14,403 nucleotides of DNA. Source: an uncultured Collinsella sp. (GTDB taxonomy: Bacteria > Actinomycetota > Coriobacteriia > Coriobacteriales > Coriobacteriaceae). The stretch covers positions 1 to 14,403 of the forward strand of contig URKH01000055.1 in assembly GCA_900548255.1 (NCBI GenBank), written 5' to 3'. Position numbers and translations under genes: made by a program. The notes under the pieces were generated by a model. It saw only the letters and a list, made by a program, of their open reading frames with translations, was not told the DNA's origin and did no database searches. The first letter of the stretch is position 1. Every line of letters begins with the position of its first letter. Below are positions 1 to 6,836 of this stretch, piece by piece.

Positions 1-54
1 AGTCATTGGGGACGTTCTTGTTTGACTAGTCGTTTAAGAACGTCCCCAATGACT
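1..54. repeat. 19-bp perfect inverted repeat
   Basis: Positions 1-19 (AGTCATTGGGGACGTTCTT) and 36-54 are exact reverse complements, separated by 16 bases that themselves contain the palindrome GACTAGTC (24-31). The left arm touches the window edge, so the repeat may extend further. It lies beyond the galT terminator and has no T-tract after the stem, so it does not read as an ordinary intrinsic terminator. Its long perfect arms and GGGGAC core resemble dispersed palindromic (REP-like) elements; that reading is inference, since only this copy is fully visible. Confidence 0.8.
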
Positions 55-60
55 AGCCAA

Positions 61-101
61 TAAAACGGCGCCCGTCGGCGATGTTGCCGGCGGGCGCCGT
101 T
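61..101 (-). terminator. Intrinsic terminator of galKT
   Basis: The arms 64-74 (AACGGCGCCCG) and 91-101 pair perfectly. An inner CGGC/GCCG helix (76-79 with 86-89) extends the stem around a six-base loop. Read on the minus strand the stem is followed by TTTTATT, the U-rich tail of an intrinsic terminator. It begins about 50 bp after the galT stop codon. On the plus strand the tail is poor, so it is assigned to the minus strand. Confidence 0.85.
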
Positions 102-151
102 GTCGTGTGGGCGGTTATGTCGTGGCCGCTGATGAGGCTCGAACTCGTATG

Positions 152-1780
152 CTACAGCGAGTCGATGAAGCGCTGTTGGGCGGCGCGGCCGGCTTCGTCC
201 CACTTAAAGACGCCGGCGTTGTCGAGCACGTGGCCGAACACCACGCCGACCTCCTCGTGCAGGATATCGATGGCGTTGTCCGCCGTAAGCTCATCGGCGC
301 GGCGGGCAAAAACGTCCTCGGCCCATGCGGCGTGGCTGCGGCAAAGGTCGTCGCCCTCGAGCGCGCTGGCAAGGTCGTAGCTGGCGTCGACCTTGGCTGC
401 CAGCAGATGCTCGCGGACAGCGCCGAGCTCGGGAACCAGGCGCGGCGGAAGAATGGCCAGGCCCATGACCTCGATCAGGCCGATGTTCTCCTTCTTAATG
501 TGGTGATACTCGGCATGCGGGTGGAACACGCCCAGCGGATGCTCGTCGGTCGTGATATTGCAGCGAAGCGCCAAGTAGGCCTCGTAAATCTCGCCGCCGG
601 CGTTGCCGCGGGAGTCGACGCGGCGGATGACGGGCGTCACGGTGTTGTGCGCCACGCCGTCGGCTGTGTGCGCGATGACGCCAACAGACTCATCGGTCCA
701 CTCGCGCCAGGCGAGGATAATCTTTTCGGCAGCGCCGAGCAGCTGAGCGCGGTCATGCGAGCGCAGGCGCAGCACCGAGAGCGGCCACTGCAGCACGCTA
801 CCGCTGACCTGGTCAAAACCGGGCACGCTAAACTGCGAGACCTCGGCGGCGTGCATCATGGGGAACTCGTGTGCGCCGCCCTGGAAGTGGTCGTGCGACA
901 AGATCGAGCCGCCCACGATGGGCAGGTCGGCGTTGGAGCCGATGAAGTAATGCGGGAACAGGTCCACAAAGTCGAGCAGGCAGGTCAGGCCCTTGCGGTC
1001 GACGTGCATCGGACGATGCTCGGAGCTCATGGCAATGCAGTGCTCGTTAAAGTACGCGTACGGGCTGTACTGGAAGCCCCAGCGCTCGCCGTCGAGCTGG
1101 ATGGGGATAACGCGCAGATTCTGGCGGGCGGGGTGAGCTCCGCCGTCGGCTGCGGCGGAGCGTCCGGGATAGCCCTCGTTTTCGATGCAGAGCTGGCAGG
1201 CGGGATACTTCTCGCCCGTGTTCTTTGCGGCACCAGCCGCGGCGATATCGCGTGGGTCCTTCTCAGGCTTGGAGAGGTTGATGGTGATCTCAAGATCGCC
1301 CCAGTTGGTGGGGGTGCTCCATTTGATGTTGCGCGCGATGGCGGCACGGCGCACGTAGCCGGCGTCGCAGCACAGGCCGTAGAACCAGTCGGTCGCGGCG
1401 CGGGGCTCGTTGACGCCCATACGTCCGTTGAACTCCTCGTTTACAACCGAAGGCCTCGGCATGAGTACGCCCATGATGTGCATGGCGATGCGGTCGCGGC
1501 CCGACGCCGTGTCCTCGGCGGCACCGTTGGTAACGGCGGCCTCGGAAAGCGCGGCAAGCGTGCCCTCCAGGTCAAAGTCGGGGAGCGTATCGGGGTGCAA
1601 GAGCGAAATCTTCTCGGTCTTGAGCGCCCAAGCCATGTCGAGCGCGGGGCCCGTGGCGCCGATGCACTCCAAAATAGTGTTGTATGCCCAGATGCGATCG
1701 TCCTGTCCGATCATCGATCGGTGGATGGCATATTCGATGAGGCTCTGTGCAGCCTCGCGCACGTCGGTCATTACAGCCAT
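152..1780 (-). CDS. galT: UDP-glucose--hexose-1-phosphate uridylyltransferase (type 2 GalT)
   Basis: Leloir-pathway enzyme, cytoplasmic: it exchanges UMP between UDP-glucose and galactose-1-phosphate, giving UDP-galactose and glucose-1-phosphate. The 542-residue product is long compared with E. coli GalT (about 350) and fits the Firmicutes-type GalT family. Visible signatures are a Cys-rich stretch YPACQLCIENEG near residue 192 and the block PIVGGSILSHDHFQGG ending near residue 302, which carries the active-site histidines (SHDHFQGG at 295-302). The chosen ATG overlaps the end of galK (galK stop at 1771-1773) and has AAGGGGG about 10 nt upstream. A second in-frame ATG nine bases later forms a TAATG overlap with the galK stop and would give a product three residues shorter. 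Either way galT is translationally coupled to galK. No galE or galM is in the window. Confidence 0.96.
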   Translation of the reverse strand: MAVMTDVREAAQSLIEYAIHRSMIGQDDRIWAYNTILECIGATGPALDMAWALKTEKISLLHPDTLPDFDLEGTLAALSEAAVTNGAAEDTASGRDRIAMHIMGVLMPRPSVVNEEFNGRMGVNEPRAATDWFYGLCCDAGYVRRAAIARNIKWSTPTNWGDLEITINLSKPEKDPRDIAAAGAAKNTGEKYPACQLCIENEGYPGRSAAADGGAHPARQNLRVIPIQLDGERWGFQYSPYAYFNEHCIAMSSEHRPMHVDRKGLTCLLDFVDLFPHYFIGSNADLPIVGGSILSHDHFQGGAHEFPMMHAAEVSQFSVPGFDQVSGSVLQWPLSVLRLRSHDRAQLLGAAEKIILAWREWTDESVGVIAHTADGVAHNTVTPVIRRVDSRGNAGGEIYEAYLALRCNITTDEHPLGVFHPHAEYHHIKKENIGLIEVMGLAILPPRLVPELGAVREHLLAAKVDASYDLASALEGDDLCRSHAAWAEDVFARRADELTADNAIDILHEEVGVVFGHVLDNAGVFKWDEAGRAAQQRFIDSL

Positions 1781-2976
1781 GCCGCATAAGCCCCCTTGTC
1801 AGAGATGGCGTAGTGACGGGCAGAGCCCTCGCCCAGCCAGCTGTTCATCTTGGCAATGAAGGTGTCGACCAGATCGAGCGGCACGAAGGCCTGGATGGTG
1901 CCGCCGAAGCCGCCGCCGTGAATACGAACGGCGCCACGGCCGTCGAGCACATGCTCGGCCAGTGCCAAGGCATACATGGAAGGCTGCTCGGAACCCAGCT
2001 TGGCAACAACATTCTGCAGGTACATGGCGGAGCTGGCGCCGGATTCGCGCGTCAGGACCAGGAACTGGTCAATGTCGCCGGCGTTCAGAGCTGCCCAGCG
2101 CTTGTCGACCAGGCCGTTCTCGTACCAGTAGTGAACGGCGCGCAGGCAGGCGCGGTCGCCCAGCTTGGCGCGCAGCTCAGGGAGCTTGGCGTCAAAGTCG
2201 GCGACGTCGACCTCGCACAGGCGCGCCTTGCCAAACTCGGCGGCGACGTCCTGCATCTCGCGCGGAACGGCGGCGTAGTCGTCAGTGGCGGCTACGTGGT
2301 CGGCACCGACCTTAACGAGCACGAGCGCATAGCCGTGATCCTCAAAGTTGAGCTCGAGCTTCTGGGTCTTAGGCTGAGCCTGATCCTCAAAGTTCATGTA
2401 GGCAAGGCCGCCCAGGCACACGGCGGCTTGGTCCATCAGACCGCAGGGCTTGCCGTAGTAGTTGTTCTCGGTGCGCTGGCTCATCTGCGCAAGCGCGACG
2501 GGCTCAATGGCGGGCGCGCCCCAGAGGGTTTCCATGGCACGACCGTATGCGGCCTCGACGGCAGCGGAGCTGGAAAGGCCGCCGCCCGAGGGAACGGAGC
2601 AGGTGAAGGCGAAGTCGAAGCCTTGGGGCTCAACACCAAGCGCTGCGACCTCGTGGGCCATACCACGCACGAGGCTTGCGGACGTGCCTTTCTCGGACTC
2701 TTGAATATCCAGCGTGTCGAGCGTGATCTCAAACGTAGGATAGCCCTCGTCGGCGACGCGAATCTTGTTGGAGTCGGTTGCCACGGCGATGCCGTCAACG
2801 GCGACATCGAGCGAGCCGGCGATAACGTGGCCACCCTCGTGGTCGGTGTGGTTGCCGCTGATCTCGGAACGGCCAGGCGCGTGCACGTAGAGCACCTGGC
2901 GGTCGCCGATGGGGCCAAACTCCTCCTCAAACAGCTTGGTGAGCGTGGCGAGTGTCTTTTCGTCGGGGGTGGTCAT
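1771..2976 (-). CDS. galK: Galactokinase
   Basis: GHMP-family kinase that phosphorylates galactose with ATP to galactose-1-phosphate, the substrate of GalT next to it. The 401-residue product has the three family blocks: the sugar-binding signature APGRSEISGNHTDHEGG (33-49), the ATP-binding Gly/Ser block PSGGGLSSSAAVEAAYG (from 129) and the C-terminal HGGGFGGT loop. The expected catalytic-base Asp is in GLMDQAA. The usual E-HTDYNGG of galactokinases is here N-HTDHEGG; the Glu contacts the sugar in well-studied enzymes, so the change may mark a divergent clade or altered sugar preference. Translation is placed at ATG 2976 because GGAAAGGA lies just upstream; the open frame continues further upstream without family similarity. 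First gene of the galKT unit, behind LacI-type operators. Confidence 0.95.
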   Translation of the reverse strand: MTTPDEKTLATLTKLFEEEFGPIGDRQVLYVHAPGRSEISGNHTDHEGGHVIAGSLDVAVDGIAVATDSNKIRVADEGYPTFEITLDTLDIQESEKGTSASLVRGMAHEVAALGVEPQGFDFAFTCSVPSGGGLSSSAAVEAAYGRAMETLWGAPAIEPVALAQMSQRTENNYYGKPCGLMDQAAVCLGGLAYMNFEDQAQPKTQKLELNFEDHGYALVLVKVGADHVAATDDYAAVPREMQDVAAEFGKARLCEVDVADFDAKLPELRAKLGDRACLRAVHYWYENGLVDKRWAALNAGDIDQFLVLTRESGASSAMYLQNVVAKLGSEQPSMYALALAEHVLDGRGAVRIHGGGFGGTIQAFVPLDLVDTFIAKMNSWLGEGSARHYAISDKGAYAAWL

Positions 2977-3019
2977 GGGAGTCCTTTCCTTGGCGCGCAC
3001 GGGTGAGTTTTGCGTCGTT

Positions 3020-3035
3020 ATGAGTACGTTAACAA
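3020..3035 (-). promoter_or_regulatory. LacI-type operator O1 (galK-proximal)
   Basis: Read on the minus strand this is TTGTTAACGTACTCAT, a pseudo-palindrome with the central CG typical of LacI-family operators. The 17 bases 3017-3033 are the exact reverse complement of 3086-3102. The site lies about 45-60 bp upstream of the galK start, where a bound repressor would block the galK promoter. I could not pick a convincing -35/-10 pair for galK in this stretch. Confidence 0.7.
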
Positions 3036-3083
3036 CTTGAAGCGGCATGAACCAAGTGTCCACGATACCGCACGTTACGGGCT

Positions 3084-3099
3084 ATGTTAACGTACTCAT
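3084..3099 (+). promoter_or_regulatory. LacI-type operator O2
   Basis: ATGTTAACGTACTCAT: half-sites ATGTTAA and ATGAGTA (reverse complement of the right half) around a central CG. It shares a 17-bp perfect inverted match with O1. Centre-to-centre distance to O1 is 64 bp, close to six helical turns, so dimers on both sites would lie on the same face of the DNA. It is the best-conserved of the three copies. Confidence 0.7.
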
Positions 3100-3175
3100 A
3101 ACACATCGCTTGTCACTTTTTGAGAATCTGGTAATCGGTAGAAATACAGCCGTGAACGGTACTGTCGTATGGACT

Positions 3176-3181
3176 TATAAA
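3176..3181 (+). promoter_or_regulatory. Possible -10 box of the lacI-family gene
   Basis: TATAAA, five of six matches to TATAAT, about 135 bp before the regulator's start codon. No good -35 hexamer is seen at 17 bp. The placement is supported mainly by operator O3 starting 26 bp downstream, an arrangement expected for autorepression. Confidence 0.4.
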
Positions 3182-3206
3182 GCAGAAAAGATGCAGATAG
3201 AAAAAG

Positions 3207-3222
3207 TAGAGTACGTTAACAT
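3207..3222 (-). promoter_or_regulatory. LacI-type operator O3 (regulator-proximal)
   Basis: The plus strand reads TAGAGTACGTTAACAT; its reverse complement ATGTTAACGTACTCTA matches O2 at 14 of 16 bases. It lies between the possible regulator promoter and the regulator start codon, which suggests autoregulation. Its centre is 123 bp from O2 and 187 bp from O1, distances at which looping between operators is plausible. Confidence 0.65.
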
Positions 3223-3314
3223 GCGTCCGACGATAGCGGGCCTCGGTGCAGGGCGTGTTTCTGCCCAGGCCGGCATTCACGCTATTCAGATCTCGCAAGG
3301 GTGAAGGTGATCCT

Positions 3315-4346
3315 GTGGCAAGGCGCCCGTCCAACGATACAGGTACGCGTCCGGTCTCCATGGCCGACGTCGCCCGCGCTGCTGGCGTTTCGCAGCAGAC
3401 GGTTTCGCGCGTCGCCAACGGTTTGCCTAACGTCAACGAGCAGACGCGCCAGCGCGTGCAGGCCGCTATGCAAGAGCTCGGCTTTCGTCCGAGTTATGCC
3501 GGTCGCTCGCTGCGCGACGGCCGTTACCATTCGGTCGGCCTGTGCGTCAACGATGTCACCAAGTTTGGCAACCTCTCAATGATCGACGGCATCGCCAGCG
3601 CTGCTCGCGAGCATAATTGCGCCATCACGCTGGTCGAGATGTCCAAGACCGAGGAGTTTTCGCTTGCCGAGGCCACGCGTCGTATGGCCGCGCTGCCCGT
3701 GGACGGCATCATTATCGGCATGAGTCGCATGGCACCCGATTTTGAGACGTTTGATCCGTTGCCGGGCATTGGCACGGTCATCGTTACCATGTACGCGCAT
3801 CCGCGCGTGACCACAGTCGATTCCGACCATTACGGCTGCTCGCTATTGCTTATGGATCACCTGTTTGAGCTGGGACACGATCAGATTCGCTATATTGGCG
3901 GCCCGTCGTTCTCGGTCGACGAGCAGTTTCGTCGCGCCGGTTGGCAGGATGCACTCGAGCGTAAGCACATTAAGCCGCAGGCGCCGCTCGAGGGCGATTG
4001 GTCTGCCAACAGCGGATACGAAGCCGGCAGATATCTGGCCGAGCACGACCGCACCATGACGGCGATTTACGCGGCAAACGACCAAATGGCAAACGGTGCC
4101 ATCGCCGCGCTGCGCGATAGCGGCTTGCGCGTGCCCGAGGACGTGAGCGTGGTGGGCGTCGATGATTCGCTCGATGATTTTGTAGCACACAACGAGCTCA
4201 CGACCGTTCGATTCGACTTGCATCAGCGTGGGCGCGAGGTGTTTGAGCATGCGGTTCCCGAGGCGGGTACGGTGGGCAAAACCGTTGCCATTCGTATTCC
4301 CGGCCAGCTCATCATTCGACATAGCACGGCGATACCGCGCTCATAG
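3315..4346 (+). CDS. LacI-family transcriptional regulator (probable galactose repressor)
   Basis: DNA-binding sugar-responsive regulator of normal family length (343 residues). The N-terminal helix-turn-helix is clear: SMADVARAAGVSQQTVSRV (about 15-33), followed by the LacI-type hinge region near 60-68 and a periplasmic-binding-protein-like sensor domain with blocks such as RYIGGPSFSVDEQFRRAGW and VSVVGVDDSLDDF. GTG at 3315 is chosen as start because AAGGTGA lies 4-5 nt upstream and the HTH then begins near residue 15; an upstream in-frame ATG (3246) would add 23 residues without family similarity and has no visible ribosome site. The gene is divergent from galKT across a region with three matching operators, so it probably represses galKT and itself and responds to galactose or a derivative. 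The ligand is inferred from context only. Confidence 0.92.
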   Translation: MARRPSNDTGTRPVSMADVARAAGVSQQTVSRVANGLPNVNEQTRQRVQAAMQELGFRPSYAGRSLRDGRYHSVGLCVNDVTKFGNLSMIDGIASAAREHNCAITLVEMSKTEEFSLAEATRRMAALPVDGIIIGMSRMAPDFETFDPLPGIGTVIVTMYAHPRVTTVDSDHYGCSLLLMDHLFELGHDQIRYIGGPSFSVDEQFRRAGWQDALERKHIKPQAPLEGDWSANSGYEAGRYLAEHDRTMTAIYAANDQMANGAIAALRDSGLRVPEDVSVVGVDDSLDDFVAHNELTTVRFDLHQRGREVFEHAVPEAGTVGKTVAIRIPGQLIIRHSTAIPRS

Positions 4347-4429
4347 TTTGTGCTGGTAAACGGCGATTTATCGCATTTTAATAACAATCGGTAAGGATGC
4401 CGGCAGATAGCTGTTGGGATGCAGCCGAG

Positions 4430-4438
4430 TGCTATGAT
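4430..4438 (+). promoter_or_regulatory. Extended -10 promoter of the flavodiiron gene
   Basis: TGC followed by TATGAT (4433-4438), an extended -10 element with five of six matches to TATAAT. The -35 region is poor, as is common for extended -10 promoters. It lies 37 bp upstream of the start codon, giving a leader of roughly 30 nt that contains the AGGAGG ribosome site (4461-4466). Confidence 0.6.
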
Positions 4439-4475
4439 AGACGGGCTCTTTTGTCTATCTAGGAGGCTTTGCCTG

Positions 4476-5636
4476 ATGGAGATCACCAAGGATATCCGCT
4501 ACGTTGGCGTCGACGATCACGACATTGACCTGTTCGAGGGCCAGTACGATGTGTCCGAGAACGGTATGGCATACAACAGCTACGTTATCTTGGGCGAAAA
4601 GATCGCTGTCGCCGATTCAGTCGATGGCGGGTTTGTCGACGAATGGCTCGGTAACCTCGAGGCTGTACTCGACGGTCGCACGCCCGACTACCTGGTCATC
4701 CATCACATGGAGCCCGATCACTCCGCCGGCATCGCCGCCTTTATGGAGCGCTATCCCCAGGCACAGATTGTGGCAAGCATGGGCGCCTTCCGCATGATGG
4801 TTAACTACTTTGACACCGACTTCCCCGAGCGCAAGATGGTTGTCAAGGAGGGTGACGTGCTCGATTTGGGCGGCCACAGCCTAACCTTTGTCGGCGCCCC
4901 CAACGTGCACTGGCCCGAGGTGCTGTTCTCCTACGAGGCCACCGACAAGGTGCTCTTTAGTGCCGACGGCTTTGGCAAGTTCGGCGCCAACGACATCGAG
5001 GATCCGGAAGGGTGGGCCTGCGAGGCGCGCCGTTATTACTTTGGCATCGTCGGCAAGTTCGGCAAGTTTGTGCAGGCCGTGCTCAAGAAGGCCGCCAATC
5101 TGGACATCCAGATCATCTGCCCGCTCCACGGCCCCGTGCTGACCGAGAACCTGGGCTATTACCTCGACACCTACAACACCTGGTCGAGCTATCAGCCCGA
5201 GGACGAGGGCATCACGATTGCCTACGCGAGCGTGTACGGCCATCTGAAGGCTGCCGTTGAGGAGCTCGCATCTGCGCTCGAGGCTCGCGGCCAGAAGGTT
5301 TCCGTCTTTGACCTGGCTCGCGACGATATGGCCGAGGCCGTTGAGGACGCGTTCCGTTACGACCGCCTGGTGCTCGCCTCCATTACCTATCAGGGCGAGA
5401 TCTTCCCGTTCATGAGCACTTTTATCCACACGCTTGCCGAGCATGCCTACCAGAACCGTACGGTGGCGCTCGTCGAGGCCGGCTCCTGGGCGCCCGTCGC
5501 TGCCAAGGTTATGACCAAGGAGCTCGAGGGCATGAAGGACATCACCCTGGCGCAGAACAAGGTGACCGTCCTGGGCTCGCTCAACGACGCCTCGCGCGCT
5601 CAGATCGAGGCCCTCGCCGACGAGCTTTCCAAGTAG
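4476..5636 (+). CDS. FprA-family A-type flavodiiron protein
   Basis: Cytoplasmic FMN/di-iron enzyme of the family that reduces O2 to water (some members reduce NO), protecting anaerobes from oxygen. The 386-residue product is the minimal class A form: a metallo-beta-lactamase-like di-iron domain (about 1-245) followed by a flavodoxin domain (about 246-386). Di-iron ligands are visible: H77-x-E79-x-D81-H82 in HHMEPDHSAG, H145 in PNVHWPE, D164 in FSADGFG and H218 in PLHGPV. The spacing from D164 to H218 is 53 residues, a little shorter than the roughly 60 usually quoted. The FMN phosphate-binding loop reads YASVYGHLKAA, less Thr/Asn-rich than typical. No rubredoxin domain is fused, so an external electron donor is needed. 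The start is fixed by AGGAGG at 4461-4466. Transcribed alone between its own promoter and terminator. Confidence 0.94.
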   Translation: MEITKDIRYVGVDDHDIDLFEGQYDVSENGMAYNSYVILGEKIAVADSVDGGFVDEWLGNLEAVLDGRTPDYLVIHHMEPDHSAGIAAFMERYPQAQIVASMGAFRMMVNYFDTDFPERKMVVKEGDVLDLGGHSLTFVGAPNVHWPEVLFSYEATDKVLFSADGFGKFGANDIEDPEGWACEARRYYFGIVGKFGKFVQAVLKKAANLDIQIICPLHGPVLTENLGYYLDTYNTWSSYQPEDEGITIAYASVYGHLKAAVEELASALEARGQKVSVFDLARDDMAEAVEDAFRYDRLVLASITYQGEIFPFMSTFIHTLAEHAYQNRTVALVEAGSWAPVAAKVMTKELEGMKDITLAQNKVTVLGSLNDASRAQIEALADELSK

Positions 5637-5658
5637 CAATACTTCACTTTTGACGCGC

Positions 5659-5695
5659 AAACCACCACAAAGGGGACACCTTTGTGGTGGTTTTT
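5659..5695 (+). terminator. Strong intrinsic terminator of the flavodiiron gene
   Basis: A perfect 15-bp stem (5659-5673 with 5679-5693) closes a GGACA loop and runs into five Ts on the plus strand. It starts 22 bp after the flavodiiron stop codon and ends 3 bp before the end of the convergent DeoR-family gene. The minus-strand tail (TTTGCG) is weaker, but the structure may also stop transcripts from that side. Confidence 0.92.
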
Positions 5696-5697
5696 GT

Positions 5698-6501
5698 TTA
5701 CGCGCTGGCGACGATGAGGTTGGGGCGGGTGTTGTCGGCGATTTCGGCGATAGAGGTGGCAACGGCATCGTCGGGGTCGCGGTCCATGACGATGGCGTTG
5801 ACATCGACGAGCTCGGCAAAGCGGTACATGCCACGTCCGTTAACCTTGCTGGCGTCCATGAGGGCCACGCTTTGACGGGCGGCGCCGATCATGGTCGTTT
5901 TGGTTTCGGCCATCTGGGGAAAGTCGGTGGTAAAGCCGCAGCCGGGAACAAAAGCGCCAGGGCACATGACGGCAAGATCGGCGTGGACCATTTGGAGCGC
6001 CTGCATGGTAAGTGGGCCGTACAGATAGCGATGACCTTTGCGCAGTGCCCCGCCCAGCATGACGACATCGACCGAGGGCATGCTCTCGTCGATGTAATCG
6101 GCGATGGTGATATCGGCCGTAATGACGGTGATGCCGTCGCGCTGATCGAGCAGGCGGACGAACTCGAGTGCCGTGGTGCCGGAGTCGACGAGCAACGTGT
6201 CGCCGTCGCTGACGAGTTCAATGGCGCTTTGAGCGATGGCCTGCTTGGCGGCGACGTTGACGTTGATGCGCCGATCCTGCGTGGAGACCGTTAGGCGTTT
6301 GTGGAGCGACACGGCGCCGCCATGCGTGCGGCGTAGCTTACCGGACTCGGCGAGCGCGTCCAGGTCGGCGCGGGCAGTGACGGAGGAAACGCCAAAGGTC
6401 TGGGCGATTTCTGCCACCTGCACGGAGGCGTTATGCTCGAGCATTTCCATGATGGCGGCACGTCGTTCGTCGGCGAAAGCTCGTGTTGTTGCGTGGGCCA
6501 T
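5698..6501 (-). CDS. DeoR-family transcriptional regulator
   Basis: Sugar-phosphate-responsive DNA-binding regulator, 267 residues, normal for the family. An N-terminal winged helix-turn-helix occupies about 12-60 (RRAAIMEMLEHNASVQVAEI, then the recognition part GVSSVTARADLDAL, ending in the conserved RTHGGA). The C-terminal DeoR sensor domain has the phosphosugar-binding signature LLVDSGTTALEF (DSGTT at 106-110) and the late motif MDASKVNGRGMYRF. ATG 6501 is preceded by GGAG about six bases upstream. It is divergent from a GatY/KbaY-like aldolase gene, the same regulator-target pairing as GatR and AgaR in enterobacteria, so it probably controls that gene and itself; this is inference from context. 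The effector is unknown, most likely a phosphorylated ketose or hexose. Confidence 0.93.
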   Translation of the reverse strand: MAHATTRAFADERRAAIMEMLEHNASVQVAEIAQTFGVSSVTARADLDALAESGKLRRTHGGAVSLHKRLTVSTQDRRINVNVAAKQAIAQSAIELVSDGDTLLVDSGTTALEFVRLLDQRDGITVITADITIADYIDESMPSVDVVMLGGALRKGHRYLYGPLTMQALQMVHADLAVMCPGAFVPGCGFTTDFPQMAETKTTMIGAARQSVALMDASKVNGRGMYRFAELVDVNAIVMDRDPDDAVATSIAEIADNTRPNLIVASA

Positions 6502-6533
6502 AGCTGCTCCATCCTCAACCTAAATTTGCAGGA

Positions 6534-6539
6534 ATTATG
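6534..6539 (-). promoter_or_regulatory. Possible -10 box of the deoR-type gene
   Basis: On the minus strand this reads CATAAT, five of six matches to TATAAT, 33 bp upstream of the start codon. No good -35 hexamer is visible, and the ATTTTC repeats lie where one would be. Confidence 0.35.
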
Positions 6540-6547
6540 TTGAAACC

Positions 6548-6614
6548 ATTTTCGTTCATTTTCTTTTCTAGCAAGAAAACGCCTTTCGATTACTTATCTT
6601 TTCTACAAAAGAAA
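6548..6614. promoter_or_regulatory. Pyrimidine-rich direct repeats, probable DeoR-family operator
   Basis: ATTTTC occurs at 6548-6553 and again 10 bp later at 6558-6563, followed by CTTTTCTA at 6563-6570 and once more at 6598-6605, 35 bp on. Each CTTTTCTA is followed by an A-rich partner (AAGAAAA, AAAGAAA). DeoR-family proteins often bind direct repeats containing TTTC spaced about one helical turn apart, which matches this pattern. The block sits just upstream of the possible DeoR promoter, so binding there would give autoregulation, and it could also control the aldolase. Confidence 0.5.
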
Positions 6615-6633
6615 GGTGATTCGCTCGAAAACT

Positions 6634-6697
6634 GGGATATCGGATAGGGGGATTTGGTCCGATTCCCTTCCGTTTGCTTTTCAAAAACGAGCGTTTT
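6634..6697. repeat. Two dyad symmetries in the aldolase upstream region
   Basis: First dyad: GGGATATCGGA (6634-6644) against TCCGATTCCC (6658-6667), complementary apart from one bulged base. Second dyad: AAAACGAGCGTTTT (6684-6697), arms of 6 bp around a 2-base centre. Both lie upstream of the possible aldolase -10 box at 6746 and may be regulator sites; no regulator can be assigned from sequence alone. Confidence 0.45.
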
Positions 6698-6745
6698 GGC
6701 CTGCGTGCCGGCGATATCTCGTACATGCGACAGATGTGATTTTCA

Positions 6746-6785
6746 TACAATGGGCCCAGCAAAACGCAAGGTAAAACGCCTTGCG
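6746..6785 (+). promoter_or_regulatory. Possible -10 box and leader hairpin of the aldolase gene
   Basis: TACAAT (6746-6751) matches TATAAT at five of six positions but lacks a good -35. About 14 bp downstream, within the predicted leader, CGCAAGG (6765-6771) and CCTTGCG (6779-6785) form a perfect 7-bp stem around a 7-base loop. It has no U-tract, so it is not a terminator; it could stabilise the mRNA of this probably highly expressed gene. Confidence 0.4.
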
Positions 6786-6836
6786 GACACGTACGCCCGA
6801 TGTCCAGATGCGGGCGAGGGAGAGGAGCAAACGCTC

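Noticed and set aside
107..1789. 560-codon plus-strand open frame across galT
   Set aside because: It lies antisense to galT, has no recognisable domain, and its length follows from the G+C-rich codon bias of the real gene.
1747..3006. 419-codon plus-strand open frame across galK
   Set aside because: Antisense shadow of galK, which has all galactokinase motifs and a ribosome site; the shadow has neither.
4881..5834. 317-codon minus-strand open frame across the flavodiiron gene
   Set aside because: Antisense to a gene with complete catalytic motifs, and it would read through the strong terminator at 5659-5695.
5650..6294. 214-codon plus-strand open frame across the DeoR-family gene
   Set aside because: Antisense shadow; it begins inside the flavodiiron terminator and has no ribosome site or domain.
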